From an uncultured Eubacteriales bacterium (lineage in GTDB: Bacteria > Bacillota > Clostridia > Lachnospirales > Lachnospiraceae), in the NCBI GenBank assembly GCA_900316115.1, contig ONBN01000020.1:1-36052 (forward strand): 36,052 bases of DNA. The letters run 5' to 3'. The notes beneath the pieces are model-generated. The model saw only the letters and a program-made list of their open reading frames with translations, was not told where the DNA came from and made no database searches. The translations under genes were made by a program, and so were the position numbers. This document shows, piece by piece, positions 23,845 to 32,158 of the stretch (its first letter is position 1; the number at the start of each line of letters is the position of its first letter).

Positions 23845-25821
23845 ATGTTTAAGAAAGCAGGCCCGCTGGTAATATTCAAGACCATCATACTGATCATTAT
23901 TACAGTAATGTTCTGTATGACAGGAGGACTTCTGGGAGTGGTAAGCGGTGACAGCAGTACCCTGGAATATGACCACAACATGGATACTGAGAATTACCAT
24001 GTAGATGTAACCATTCAGGAAGACAACAGTTACCTGGTAAGTGAGACGATCCAGGTGGATATGCTTCAGGAACGCCATGGAATTTACCGCTACATTCCAA
24101 GAAAAGGCACTATCCAGAATGTTCAGGGTGAAAAGATCCCTTATTTTGCTGAAATAGAGCTGGAAGACTGTAATACAAATGTAGAAGAAAGCACAGATGA
24201 AGGCTTTTATGTTCTTCAGCTTGGTGATGCAGATCATACAGTGTATGGCCCCCAGACCTATTACATGGAGTACACAGTTACACCAATGGTACAGGACAAG
24301 GCCTATACAGATGTATATTACAACCTGTTTCCTTTAAGCTGGCAGAATGTGATCCCTGCAGGCAGCAGCTTTACTGTAAGCTTCCCAAAGGACTTTGATC
24401 ATGAAAAGCTGGAGTTTTATTATGGAAGCTATGGATCTACAGCAGATGGGAAAGAACTGATGGATCTTTCCTGGGATGGGAACACTCTGGAGGGTACGCT
24501 GACCCAGGATATGGAGTTTGGCAGCGGTATCACCATGTTTTCCAAGATGGGGGATGATTACTTTACAGGAAGCAATCTGATCCCGCCTGTGAATACCATC
24601 CTGACCGTTGTTTCCATTGTGGTTCTTGTACTGGTGATCCTTATGTTCCGCCGTTTTGGAAGGGACGAGGAGATCATTACTTCTGTACAGTTCCAGCCAC
24701 CGGTAGATCTGGACAGCGCAGCAGTAGGATATATTATTGATGGCAGTGTGGAGGATAAGGATGTATTGTCCCTGATCCTTTACTGGGCAGACAGAGGCCA
24801 CATTCAGATCGAAGATACAGGCAAGAAAAAGGATCTTAAGCTGACAAAGACAGCACTTCCATTGCCTGCGGATGCCCCCAAATATGAAAAAACTTTGTTT
24901 GACAAGATTTTCAAAAAAGGTGATTCTGTAAAGATCTCCAGTCTGAAGTATAAATGTGCAGGTACGATCGATACGGTAAAAAGCCAGGTTAAGGATTATG
25001 TGAAGACAAAGGGCGGCCTTTATACCACATCCTCCACTGTGGCAAGAGTATTTTCTGCCTTGCTTGGTTTTGCTCCCATGTGCATCTTCCTTCTGATGAT
25101 GCTTGTGCTGGATAAATTCTGGATCCTGCAGCAGATCTTCGTCTCGATTTCACTGGTTCCAATGGTGATCGGCCTGATCATTTTATGCTCTACTGTTGAT
25201 AAATGGCATGGCAGACGGGGTGTGAGCCGTATTGGAAGCGGATTTATAGGGATTTGTTTTTTCCTGTGCGGGCTTGCTCTTGTGACAGGGATTTATCTTT
25301 CCAGTCTCCGGCAGCAGAATATTTTTGATTTTACCCAGGGGCTGGCAGTAGCGGCTGTGGCATCCTTTATATGTCTGTTCTTTACTGCATTTATGAAAAA
25401 AAGAACAGACAAATGCGTAGACTGGATGGGACGTTTACTTGGACTTAAAGAGTTTATTGAGACAGCAGAGCTTGACCGTCTGAAGGCAATGGCAGAAGAA
25501 AACCCGGAATGGTTTTATAATGTACTGCCATATACCTATGTGTTCGGTCTTTCCGATGTATTTGCAAAGAGACTGGAAACCCTGGCTATCCCTGCACCTC
25601 AGTGGTACGTAAGCAGTTCGCCGGATTACAGAACATGGAATTATTATATGTTCAGCAGGCAGATGTCAAAGAGCATGCAGCATGTGACAAGTACCCTTAC
25701 CAAGGTGGATCCGGGAAGCGCATCCGGAGGCAGCGGAAGCAGCGGCGGATATTCCGGTGGAAGCAGCAGCGGTGGTTTTTCAGGCGGCGGTTTCGGCGGC
25801 GGAGGCGGCGGAAGCTGGTAA
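23845..25821 (+). CDS. DUF2207 membrane protein with glycine/serine-rich tail
   Basis: A 658-residue membrane protein. An N-terminal hydrophobic segment (about 8-33) leads to an extracytoplasmic beta-rich DUF2207 domain (about 45-240, with HGIYRYIP), a membrane segment at about 249-269, a cytoplasmic part, then further segments near 397-447, 465-487 and 497-516. The last 35 residues are almost only Gly, Ser and Tyr/Phe, ending in a run of glycines and SW, a feature common in this family. It starts 34 bases after lemA behind AGGAGGAG. Function of the pair is unknown; envelope-related roles are suspected. Confidence 0.88.
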   Translation: MFKKAGPLVIFKTIILIIITVMFCMTGGLLGVVSGDSSTLEYDHNMDTENYHVDVTIQEDNSYLVSETIQVDMLQERHGIYRYIPRKGTIQNVQGEKIPYFAEIELEDCNTNVEESTDEGFYVLQLGDADHTVYGPQTYYMEYTVTPMVQDKAYTDVYYNLFPLSWQNVIPAGSSFTVSFPKDFDHEKLEFYYGSYGSTADGKELMDLSWDGNTLEGTLTQDMEFGSGITMFSKMGDDYFTGSNLIPPVNTILTVVSIVVLVLVILMFRRFGRDEEIITSVQFQPPVDLDSAAVGYIIDGSVEDKDVLSLILYWADRGHIQIEDTGKKKDLKLTKTALPLPADAPKYEKTLFDKIFKKGDSVKISSLKYKCAGTIDTVKSQVKDYVKTKGGLYTTSSTVARVFSALLGFAPMCIFLLMMLVLDKFWILQQIFVSISLVPMVIGLIILCSTVDKWHGRRGVSRIGSGFIGICFFLCGLALVTGIYLSSLRQQNIFDFTQGLAVAAVASFICLFFTAFMKKRTDKCVDWMGRLLGLKEFIETAELDRLKAMAEENPEWFYNVLPYTYVFGLSDVFAKRLETLAIPAPQWYVSSSPDYRTWNYYMFSRQMSKSMQHVTSTLTKVDPGSASGGSGSSGGYSGGSSSGGFSGGGFGGGGGGSW

Positions 25822-25854
25822 TGCCGTATTAAGATATAAAGAAAAGAGAAATGG

Positions 25855-25879
25855 ATGTTTCCGGATTTCCGGTAAACAT
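25855..25879 (+). repeat. Hairpin before purA
   Basis: ATGTTTCCGG (25855-25864) pairs with CCGG and AAACAT (25869-25879) with one bulged T and a four-base loop. No T run follows. It lies between the DUF2207 gene and the purA ribosome binding site and could be a processing or stabilising stem, or a weak regulator. Confidence 0.45.
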
Positions 25880-25905
25880 AGAAAGACACGAGGAGGAATT
25901 GTGTT

Positions 25906-27186
25906 ATGATCAAAGCAGTAGTAGGCGCTAACTGGGGCGATGAGGGAAAAGGCAAGATTACCGATATGTTAGCCCAGGAAGCAGATGTTGTTGTAAGATT
26001 CCAGGGAGGAGCAAATGCAGGACATACTATTGTCAATGACTATGGCAAATTTGCACTGCATACACTTCCGTCCGGTGTATTTTCCGGCCGTACCACAAGT
26101 GTGATCGGAAATGGTGTAGCACTGGATATTCCTGTATTTTTTAAAGAATATAATGAGATTGTCAGCAGAGGCGTACCGGCACCAAAGATCCTGATTTCAG
26201 ACAGAGCACAGATCGTTATGCCTTATCATCCGCTGTTTGACCAGTATGAAGAGGAAAGACTGGGAGGCAAATCCTTTGGATCTACCAAATCCGGTATCGC
26301 TCCTTTCTATTCTGACAAATATGCAAAGATCGGTTTCCAGGTAAATGAGCTGTTTGACAATGAGAAACTGAGAGAAAAGGTTGAAAGCGTTTGCCAGGTT
26401 AAGAATGTGATGTTAGAGCATCTTTACCATAAACCGCTTCTGAACCCGGATGACATCATGGATAAGCTGATGGAATACAAAGAGATGGTTGCTCCATATG
26501 TGGGAGATGTATCTCTGTTCCTGTGGAATGCAATAAAAGAAGGCAAAGAGATCCTTCTTGAGGGACAGCTTGGTTCCATGAAAGACCCGGATCATGGTAT
26601 CTATCCTATGGTTACATCTTCTTCTACACTGGCTGGCTATGGTGCCATCGGTGCAGGCGTTCCGCCATATGAGATCAAGAAGATCATTGCAGTCAGCAAG
26701 GCATATTCCAGTGCTGTAGGAGCTGGTGCATTTGTATCTGAGATCTTCGGTGATGAGGCAGATGAACTGAGAAGACGCGGCGGTGACGGCGGTGAGTTTG
26801 GTGCTACTACCGGACGTCCGAGACGTATGGGATGGTATGACTGTGTTGCATCCAAGTATGGCTGCCGTATCCAGGGAGCTACAGATGTGGCATTTACAGT
26901 TCTGGATGTCCTTGGATATCTGGATGAGATCCCGGTTTGCGTAGGATATGAGATTGACGGACAGGTGACAACTGATTTCCCGACTACCTGCAAGCTGGAA
27001 AAAGCAAAGCCGGTACTGGAAAAGCTTCCAGGATGGAAATGCGATATCCGCGGGATCAAGAAATACGAGGATCTTCCGGAAAACTGCAGAAAATATATTG
27101 AGTTTATTGAAAAACATATTGAATGCCCGATCACAATGGTTTCCAACGGACCGGGAAGACATGACATCATTTACAGAAACAGGTAA
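25906..27186 (+). CDS. purA: Adenylosuccinate synthetase
   Basis: GTP-dependent ligase joining IMP and aspartate to adenylosuccinate, the committed step to AMP. It has 426 residues, full length. The N-terminal P-loop-like GANWGDEGKGK is at 7-17, with catalytic D12 and H40 (GANAGHT). The IMP-binding region GSTKSGIAPFYSDK and C-terminal base-recognition segment around NGPGRHDI are present. CGAGGAGGAATT precedes ATG 25906. Confidence 0.96.
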   Translation: MIKAVVGANWGDEGKGKITDMLAQEADVVVRFQGGANAGHTIVNDYGKFALHTLPSGVFSGRTTSVIGNGVALDIPVFFKEYNEIVSRGVPAPKILISDRAQIVMPYHPLFDQYEEERLGGKSFGSTKSGIAPFYSDKYAKIGFQVNELFDNEKLREKVESVCQVKNVMLEHLYHKPLLNPDDIMDKLMEYKEMVAPYVGDVSLFLWNAIKEGKEILLEGQLGSMKDPDHGIYPMVTSSSTLAGYGAIGAGVPPYEIKKIIAVSKAYSSAVGAGAFVSEIFGDEADELRRRGGDGGEFGATTGRPRRMGWYDCVASKYGCRIQGATDVAFTVLDVLGYLDEIPVCVGYEIDGQVTTDFPTTCKLEKAKPVLEKLPGWKCDIRGIKKYEDLPENCRKYIEFIEKHIECPITMVSNGPGRHDIIYRNR

Positions 27187-27193
27187 AAGCCTT

Positions 27194-27236
27194 GAGGGAC
27201 CGGCCAGTGGAGAGCAGCTTGCTGGCCCCTCTTTTT
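27194..27236 (+). terminator. Terminator after purA
   Basis: GAGG (27194-27197) and GGCCAG (27202-27207) pair with CTGGCC (27222-27227) and CCTC (27228-27231); a four-base bulge sits on the left arm. Five T residues follow (27232-27236). Confidence 0.75.
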
Positions 27237-27260
27237 ATCTGTCAGGAGGAAAGCAGTATT

Positions 27261-28064
27261 ATGAAAAATTTCAAAAAGGCAGCTGCAATTTTAGGAGTAG
27301 TGGTTCTTCTGCTTGCAGCCTGTATGCCCATGTTTTTTGCAATGACAGACAGTGATCTGTTCAGGGCGTCCTGGGGAGTAGCTATTCTTGTGCCCATTCT
27401 TGGATATCTGTTCTGGATGGTGTACAGATTATTGGACAAAAGAAAAGGGAGTGCAGAGGGTAAAATGAAAAATGTGATTTTTGATGTAGGACAGGTTCTG
27501 GTTGATTTTGACTGGCAGGGATATCTTCAGTCTTTTGGTTTTCCTGAGGAAGAAAACAGGCTGATCGGTGAAAAGGTGTTTCTCAGCCAGCAGTGGAATG
27601 AGAGGGACCGGGGACTCTATGATGAGGAAACCTATGTAAAGGCTTTTGAAGAAGCTTTGCCGGAATATGCACAGGATGTACGGAAGGTGATGGAAGGCTC
27701 CGGTGCCACCATTAAAGTCAGGAATTATGCAGATACATGGACAAAATATCTGAAAAGCAAAGGATACCATCTGTATGTGCTCTCCAATTACTGCGACTAT
27801 GCGTTGGAAAAAACAAGAAAGGATCTTACTTTCCTGAAAAATATGGATGGGATCATTTTTTCCTGCGAAGTGCAGCAGTTGAAGCCGGAAAAGGATATTT
27901 ATGAAACCCTGCTTGGCAGATATGGCCTGAAAGCTGAAGAAAGTGTATTCCTGGATGACAGAAAAGAGAACTGTGAGGCGGCCAGAAAGCTTGGTATCCA
28001 TGCCATCCAGTTCCATGATTTTAAGCAGGCAGCAGCAGATCTGGAAAAGCTGGGCATAAAGTAA
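27261..28064 (+). CDS. HAD phosphatase (YihX-like) with an N-terminal membrane module
   Basis: A 267-residue protein in two parts. Residues 1-62 hold two membrane segments (about 8-28 and 38-57) ending in the basic LLDKRKG. Residues 69-267 are a HAD-superfamily hydrolase: MKNVIFDVGQVLVDFDW with nucleophile D75, a thiol-free motif 2 LSNYC (about 172), lysine motif KPEKDIYETLL, and acidic motif FLDDRKENCEAA. The DVGQV form resembles YihX-type sugar-phosphate phosphatases. GGAGGAAAG precedes ATG 27261. A second ATG at 27465 starts exactly at the HAD domain and has AGAGGG close by, so a soluble form may also be made. Substrate unknown. Confidence 0.82.
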   Translation: MKNFKKAAAILGVVVLLLAACMPMFFAMTDSDLFRASWGVAILVPILGYLFWMVYRLLDKRKGSAEGKMKNVIFDVGQVLVDFDWQGYLQSFGFPEEENRLIGEKVFLSQQWNERDRGLYDEETYVKAFEEALPEYAQDVRKVMEGSGATIKVRNYADTWTKYLKSKGYHLYVLSNYCDYALEKTRKDLTFLKNMDGIIFSCEVQQLKPEKDIYETLLGRYGLKAEESVFLDDRKENCEAARKLGIHAIQFHDFKQAAADLEKLGIK

Positions 28065-28105
28065 ATGCGGAAAACAGTCCTTGTCTGTACTGCATTCCGC
28101 ATTTT
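28063..28105 (+). terminator. Terminator of the HAD gene
   Basis: AAATGCGGAA (28063-28072) pairs perfectly with TTCCGCATTT (28095-28104), with an inner ACAG/CTGT pairing; the right arm ends in four T residues. The left arm overlaps the stop codon. Confidence 0.7.
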
Positions 28106-28331
28106 CCAGGGGAGGATATAAGTTACAGTAACTGTTTGGAACCGGCAGATGGCTGCCTGCTGAACGGCTACTGTATGTTTTATCATTTGTTATGGCGTCA
28201 TTGAAGGGGGTTCCAATGAACAATCATAGTATAGGCATATAGAAAAGATTTTATACCGGGAAAAAGTATTTTGTTGTATTGGGATATAATCGGAGTCTGT
28301 ATGGTAAGTTTATTGGAATCTGCTAAAAGAA
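28106..28331 (+). other. 225-base segment without a gene, containing a long-range stem
   Basis: No credible coding region is seen. TTGGAACC (28136-28143) is perfectly complementary to GGTTCCAA (28209-28216). Immediately inside the left arm is a GGCAG-ATGG-CTGCC hairpin (28144-28157). A strong GGGGAGG (28109-28115) has no start codon at a proper distance. A TATAAT occurs at 28285-28290 without a good -35. It may be a structured RNA, a decayed gene or a small inverted-repeat element. Confidence 0.35.
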
Positions 28332-28360
28332 TTGCGTAATGATACAAAAGATGTTATAAT
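28332..28360 (+). promoter_or_regulatory. Promoter of the SEC-C gene
   Basis: TTGCGT (28332-28337), a 17-base spacer and TATAAT (28355-28360), with a leader of about 70 bases to ATG 28436. Confidence 0.65.
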
Positions 28361-28435
28361 ATATGAAATCCGGCCTGCAGATGCAGGACTTAAGGAAATG
28401 AAAAATGAAACTTATTTGAAAAGAGGAACCAAGAA

Positions 28436-28951
28436 ATGAGCGACAAGACCATTTTAGAGCAGTGGCGTGGGATTGCTTACGATCAGCAGGCAGACCGCAA
28501 TAAGCTCCAGAGATTCTGGGCAAACTATTTTAATATTGAAAAAGGCATTTATGAGCAGCTTCTGGAGAATCCGGATGAGGTTGTTACCGGTACAGTAAAA
28601 GAGCTTGCTGAGAAATATGGACAGGAAGTACTTACCATGGTAGGTTTCCTGGACGGCATTAACGACAGTCTGAAGGTTAAGAATCCTATTGAGACTATGG
28701 ACGAGAATACAACTGTAAGCCTGTGCTTTGACAAAGAGCTTCTGTACAAAAACATGGTAGATGCAAAGGCTGACTGGCTGTATGAACTTCCGCAGTGGGA
28801 TAAGATCTTTACTCCTGAGAAGAGAAAAGAACTCTACCTTGAGCAGAAGAAGTCAGGAACTGTGATCAAGCCACATAAAGTAGGCCGTAATGATCCATGT
28901 CCTTGCGGAAGCGGCAAGAAATATAAATATTGCTGTGGCAGAAATAAATAA
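28436..28951 (+). CDS. SEC-C zinc-motif protein
   Basis: A 171-residue soluble protein. The C-terminal about 20 residues form the SEC-C metal-binding motif, seen as [19 protein letters not shown] with the Cys-x-Cys and Cys-Cys pairs, the same as at the end of SecA. The preceding 140 residues are helical, with [11 protein letters not shown] near the start and an [18 protein letters not shown] segment; they match no domain I can name. The SEC-C motif binds zinc and often contacts ribosomes or SecB, so a translation- or secretion-related role is possible. Preceded by AAGAGGAACC. Confidence 0.8.
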   Translation: MSDKTILEQWRGIAYDQQADRNKLQRFWANYFNIEKGIYEQLLENPDEVVTGTVKELAEKYGQEVLTMVGFLDGINDSLKVKNPIETMDENTTVSLCFDKELLYKNMVDAKADWLYELPQWDKIFTPEKRKELYLEQKKSGTVIKPHKVGRNDPCPCGSGKKYKYCCGRNK

Positions 28952-28963
28952 AACGGTTTTTTG

Positions 28964-29710
28964 ATGAACGTATTCATTTTTTCGGCAGGTATTCTTTGCC
29001 TGATCTATTATATAGTAATTATTATCCATGCAGGTATTACGGCAGATTTTGCCTGGATCTGGCCTGCAGGAACTGTTCTTTTGTGGGGATGGTGTCTGGT
29101 CAGACGACACATGGAACGATATGAACTGCAGCTTCCTGACTGGATCAGTATGGCAGGTTATGTGTTGCTGGCAGCAGGTATTTGCTTATTTACATTTCTG
29201 TTGATCTGTGTGATCCACGGGATGCAGGCAAAAGGAAAACCGGGACTTGAGTATGTAGTTGTTCTTGGGGCGCAGGTGAGAGGGCAGAAGCCATCAAAGG
29301 CATTGAAGATGCGTCTGGAGGCGGCCAGGGCTTATGCCAGAGAGAATCCTGATACTGTCCTGATCTTGTCCGGCGGGCAGGGACCTGGTGAAGATATCAC
29401 AGAAGCAAAGTGTATGGCAGAGTATCTGCTAGTACATGGGATAGGAAAAAGGCAGATGATCCTCGAGGAACGGTCTGTAAGTACCAGGGAGAATCTCGTT
29501 TTTTCTGATCAGTTGACTGGATGCAGTCATGGGAATTGTGGGATCTTGTCCAATAATTTTCATATTTATCGTGCACTGTGTCTTGCAAGAAAGTTAGGAT
29601 ATCAGGATTTATGCGGTATCGGAGCAAAGTCGGATCTGATCATGCAGGTACATTATGTGATACGGGAGACAGCAGCCCTAATAAAAGAAAAAATATCCGG
29701 GAATATCTGA
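28964..29710 (+). CDS. YdcF/SanA-like (DUF218) membrane protein
   Basis: A 248-residue protein with three N-terminal membrane segments (about 2-23, 29-46, 60-87) and a DUF218 domain from about 97. YVVVLGAQVRGQKPSKAL (97-114), ILSGGQGPGE (134-143), EERSVSTRENLVFS and the NNFHIYRA segment are the family motifs. Related proteins (SanA, ElyC, YdcF) affect envelope integrity and possibly lipid-carrier or SAM-related chemistry. ATG 28964 is 12 bases after the SEC-C stop; no clear ribosome binding site is seen, so coupling to the SEC-C gene is likely. TTG 28961 is an alternative start. Confidence 0.82.
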   Translation: MNVFIFSAGILCLIYYIVIIIHAGITADFAWIWPAGTVLLWGWCLVRRHMERYELQLPDWISMAGYVLLAAGICLFTFLLICVIHGMQAKGKPGLEYVVVLGAQVRGQKPSKALKMRLEAARAYARENPDTVLILSGGQGPGEDITEAKCMAEYLLVHGIGKRQMILEERSVSTRENLVFSDQLTGCSHGNCGILSNNFHIYRALCLARKLGYQDLCGIGAKSDLIMQVHYVIRETAALIKEKISGNI

Positions 29711-29719
29711 GTCAGCCCA

Positions 29720-29748
29720 TTGACAAACAGAATTTCCGCATATATAAT
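29720..29748 (+). promoter_or_regulatory. Consensus promoter of thrS
   Basis: Perfect TTGACA (29720-29725) and perfect TATAAT (29743-29748) with a 17-base spacer; transcription should start near 29755. Confidence 0.85.
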
Positions 29749-29754
29749 GAGTGC

Positions 29755-30012
29755 GTAATAAGGAAAAACGATGAAGAGAAGAGTAGGCTGCAGAACGATT
29801 CAGAGAGAGACATATAGGTGTGATTGTCTTATCGTAAAGTAGTTGAAGACCACCTCCGAGTGACTTTAATACAGTCCGGTGATTCCGTTATCATCAAATA
29901 AGTGGCCATTTTATACGATAGTATCAGCAGATAGTATGATCTGGCAAGCAGGGTGGAACCACGAATGTTTATTCGTCCCTTACAGTGCATATGCATTGTA
30001 AGGGATTTTTTT
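29755..30012 (+). promoter_or_regulatory. Threonine T-box leader
   Basis: A T-box riboswitch that senses uncharged tRNA. The T-box bulge TGGAACCA (29954-29961) lies in an antiterminator made of AGGG (29950-29953) with CCCT (29977-29980) and CGAAT (29962-29966) with ATTCG (29971-29975). The specifier ACC (29849-29851) precedes ACCTCCGAG, the same layout as the specifier and following bases in Bacillus tyrS (TAC then ACCTCTGAG). ACC encodes threonine, in agreement with thrS downstream. The arrangement means low tRNA-Thr charging allows read-through. Confidence 0.93.
29977..30012 (+). terminator. Intrinsic terminator of the T-box
   Basis: CCCTTACAGTGCAT (29977-29990) is perfectly paired with ATGCATTGTAAGGG (29991-30004), apart from one G-T wobble, followed by an A and seven T residues. 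Its left arm shares CCCT with the antiterminator, so the two cannot coexist. Confidence 0.92.
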
Positions 30013-30082
30013 GTATAATTTCATAAAAAAGAGACGCATCCGTTGGGAACCCTCACATTAATAAGTGAAAAGGAGAAAGAAC

Positions 30083-32017
30083 ATGGTTGTCACATTAAAA
30101 GATGGATCCAAAAAAGAATATTCCGAACCAAAGTCTGTTATTGAGATTGCTTCCGACATCAGTGAAGGACTTGCCAGAGTTGCCTGTGCAGGAGAACTGG
30201 ACGGAGAGGTTGTCGATCTTAGAACAGTTATTGATAAAGACTGTGAGCTCAGCATTCTTACATTTGAGGATGAAGGCGGAAAAGCTGCATTTCGTCATAC
30301 AGCATCCCATATCCTGGCTCAGGCACTGAAAAGACTGTATCCGGATGTGAAGCTGGCGATCGGACCTTCTATTGCAGAGGGATTTTATTATGATATTGAC
30401 AGTGAGACACCGATCCAGACAAATGATCTTGCAAAGATCGAAGCTGAGATGAAGAAGGTGGTAAAAGAAGCACTGCCTATTACACGCTTTACAAAGCCAA
30501 GAGAAGAAGCAATTGCTTATTTTGAGGAAAAAAATGAGCCTTACAAGGTAGAATTGATCCAGGATCTGCCAGAAGGTGCCGAGATCAGCTTTTATCAGCA
30601 GGGTGAGTTTGTAGATTTGTGCGCAGGTCCCCATCTGATGAGCACAAAACCTGTCAAAGCATTTAAGCTTACCAGTCTTGCTGGTGCATACTGGAGAGGC
30701 AGCGAGAAGAATAAGATGCTTACCAGGATCTATGGTACTGCTTATACCAAGAAAGCAGAGCTGGAAGAATACCTGAACCGTATGGAAGAAGCAAAGAAAC
30801 GTGACCACAGAAAGCTTGGTAAAGAGCTTGGTCTGTTTATGATGAGTGATGAAGGACCTGGCTTCCCATTCTTCCTTCCAAAGGGTATGGTTCTGAAGAA
30901 TACACTTCTGGATTACTGGAGAGAGATCCATCAGAAGGCTGGATATGTGGAGATTTCCACACCTATTATCTTGAACCGTCATCTGTGGGAAACATCCGGA
31001 CACTGGGATCATTATAAAGAGAATATGTATACAACAGTGATCGATGAGCAGGATTACGCCATCAAACCAATGAACTGTCCTGGCGGCATCCTTGTATATC
31101 AGTCAGAACCACGTTCTTACCGGGATCTGCCACTGCGTATGGGTGAGCTTGGTCTTGTCCATCGTCATGAGAAATCCGGTCAGCTTCATGGCCTGATGCG
31201 TGTACGTTGCTTTACACAGGATGATGCCCATATCTTTATGATGCCTGAGCAGATCCGTGACGAGATCAAAGGCGTTGCAAAGCTGATCGATGAAGTATAC
31301 CAGCTGTTTGGATTTAAATATCATGTAGAACTTTCCACACGGCCTGAGGATTCCATGGGAAGTGACGAAGATTGGGATATGGCGACTACAGCACTTCAGG
31401 GTGCTTTGGATGATTTGGGTCTGTCCTATTCTGTAAATGAAGGAGACGGAGCATTCTATGGTCCTAAGATTGATTTCCATCTGGAAGATTCTATTGGAAG
31501 AACATGGCAGTGTGGTACGATCCAGCTTGACTTCCAGCTGCCAATGAGATTTAACTGCGAATATATCGGAGCTGATGGAGAGAAGCATCGTCCGATCATG
31601 ATCCATCGTGTTGTATTTGGTTCTATTGAGCGTTTCATCGGTATCCTGATTGAGCATTTTGCTGGTGCATTCCCTACATGGCTTTCACCAGTACAGGTAA
31701 AGGTACTTCCTATTTCTGACAAATATATGGATTATGCAGGAAAAGTACTTGATGACCTGAAGGAAAATGGTATCCGTGCAGAAATCGATACCCGTGCAGA
31801 GAAGATCGGTTACAAGATCCGTGAGGCGAGACTTCAGAAGATTCCGTACATGCTTGTTGTAGGTGCAAAGGAAGAGGAAGAAGGCAAGGTTTCTGTAAGA
31901 AGCCGTTTCCTTGGTGATGAAGGAGCTAAAGACCTGGATGCATTTATCTCTGACATCAAAGAAGAGATCAAGACAAGAGCAAACCGTAAGGTTGAAGTAC
32001 AGGAAGAAAAGAAATAA
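30083..32017 (+). CDS. thrS: Threonyl-tRNA synthetase
   Basis: Class II synthetase charging tRNA-Thr, 644 residues. Domain order: TGS (about 1-60), second additional (editing) domain with HTASH (about 73-77) and CAGPH carrying the editing histidines and cysteine, catalytic core with motif 2 region and zinc-ligand context PMNCPGG, and the anticodon-binding domain from about 540 (VKVLPISDKY). ATG 30083 is chosen because AAAAGGAG (30068-30075) lies 7 bases upstream; GTG 30065 precedes that site. Expression is controlled by the T-box upstream. Confidence 0.96.
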   Translation: MVVTLKDGSKKEYSEPKSVIEIASDISEGLARVACAGELDGEVVDLRTVIDKDCELSILTFEDEGGKAAFRHTASHILAQALKRLYPDVKLAIGPSIAEGFYYDIDSETPIQTNDLAKIEAEMKKVVKEALPITRFTKPREEAIAYFEEKNEPYKVELIQDLPEGAEISFYQQGEFVDLCAGPHLMSTKPVKAFKLTSLAGAYWRGSEKNKMLTRIYGTAYTKKAELEEYLNRMEEAKKRDHRKLGKELGLFMMSDEGPGFPFFLPKGMVLKNTLLDYWREIHQKAGYVEISTPIILNRHLWETSGHWDHYKENMYTTVIDEQDYAIKPMNCPGGILVYQSEPRSYRDLPLRMGELGLVHRHEKSGQLHGLMRVRCFTQDDAHIFMMPEQIRDEIKGVAKLIDEVYQLFGFKYHVELSTRPEDSMGSDEDWDMATTALQGALDDLGLSYSVNEGDGAFYGPKIDFHLEDSIGRTWQCGTIQLDFQLPMRFNCEYIGADGEKHRPIMIHRVVFGSIERFIGILIEHFAGAFPTWLSPVQVKVLPISDKYMDYAGKVLDDLKENGIRAEIDTRAEKIGYKIREARLQKIPYMLVVGAKEEEEGKVSVRSRFLGDEGAKDLDAFISDIKEEIKTRANRKVEVQEEKK

Positions 32018-32093
32018 ATACAGCGGTAAAACGTGAATAATAAAAGAAATAGCTTACACGGACATGTCTGTTTAAGCAGACATCACTAAATAT

Positions 32094-32136
32094 AAAAGGA
32101 CTGCAATCCGGGAAATCCCTGCGATACAGTCCTTTT
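32094..32136. terminator. Bidirectional terminator between thrS and aroE
   Basis: AAAAGGACTG (32094-32103) pairs perfectly with CAGTCCTTTT (32127-32136); a GGGA/TCCC pair lies inside. T residues at the right end serve thrS and the A residues at the left end serve aroE. A second hairpin ATGTCTG/CAGACAT (32064-32083) lies just upstream without a T run. Confidence 0.8.
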
Positions 32137-32158
32137 GTAAAATAGAGGTTTATCAGAT

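Noticed and set aside
29578-29817. A 79-codon reading frame across the end of the YdcF-like gene and the thrS leader.
   Set aside because: It overlaps a well-supported gene in another frame and runs through the consensus promoter and the start of the T-box.
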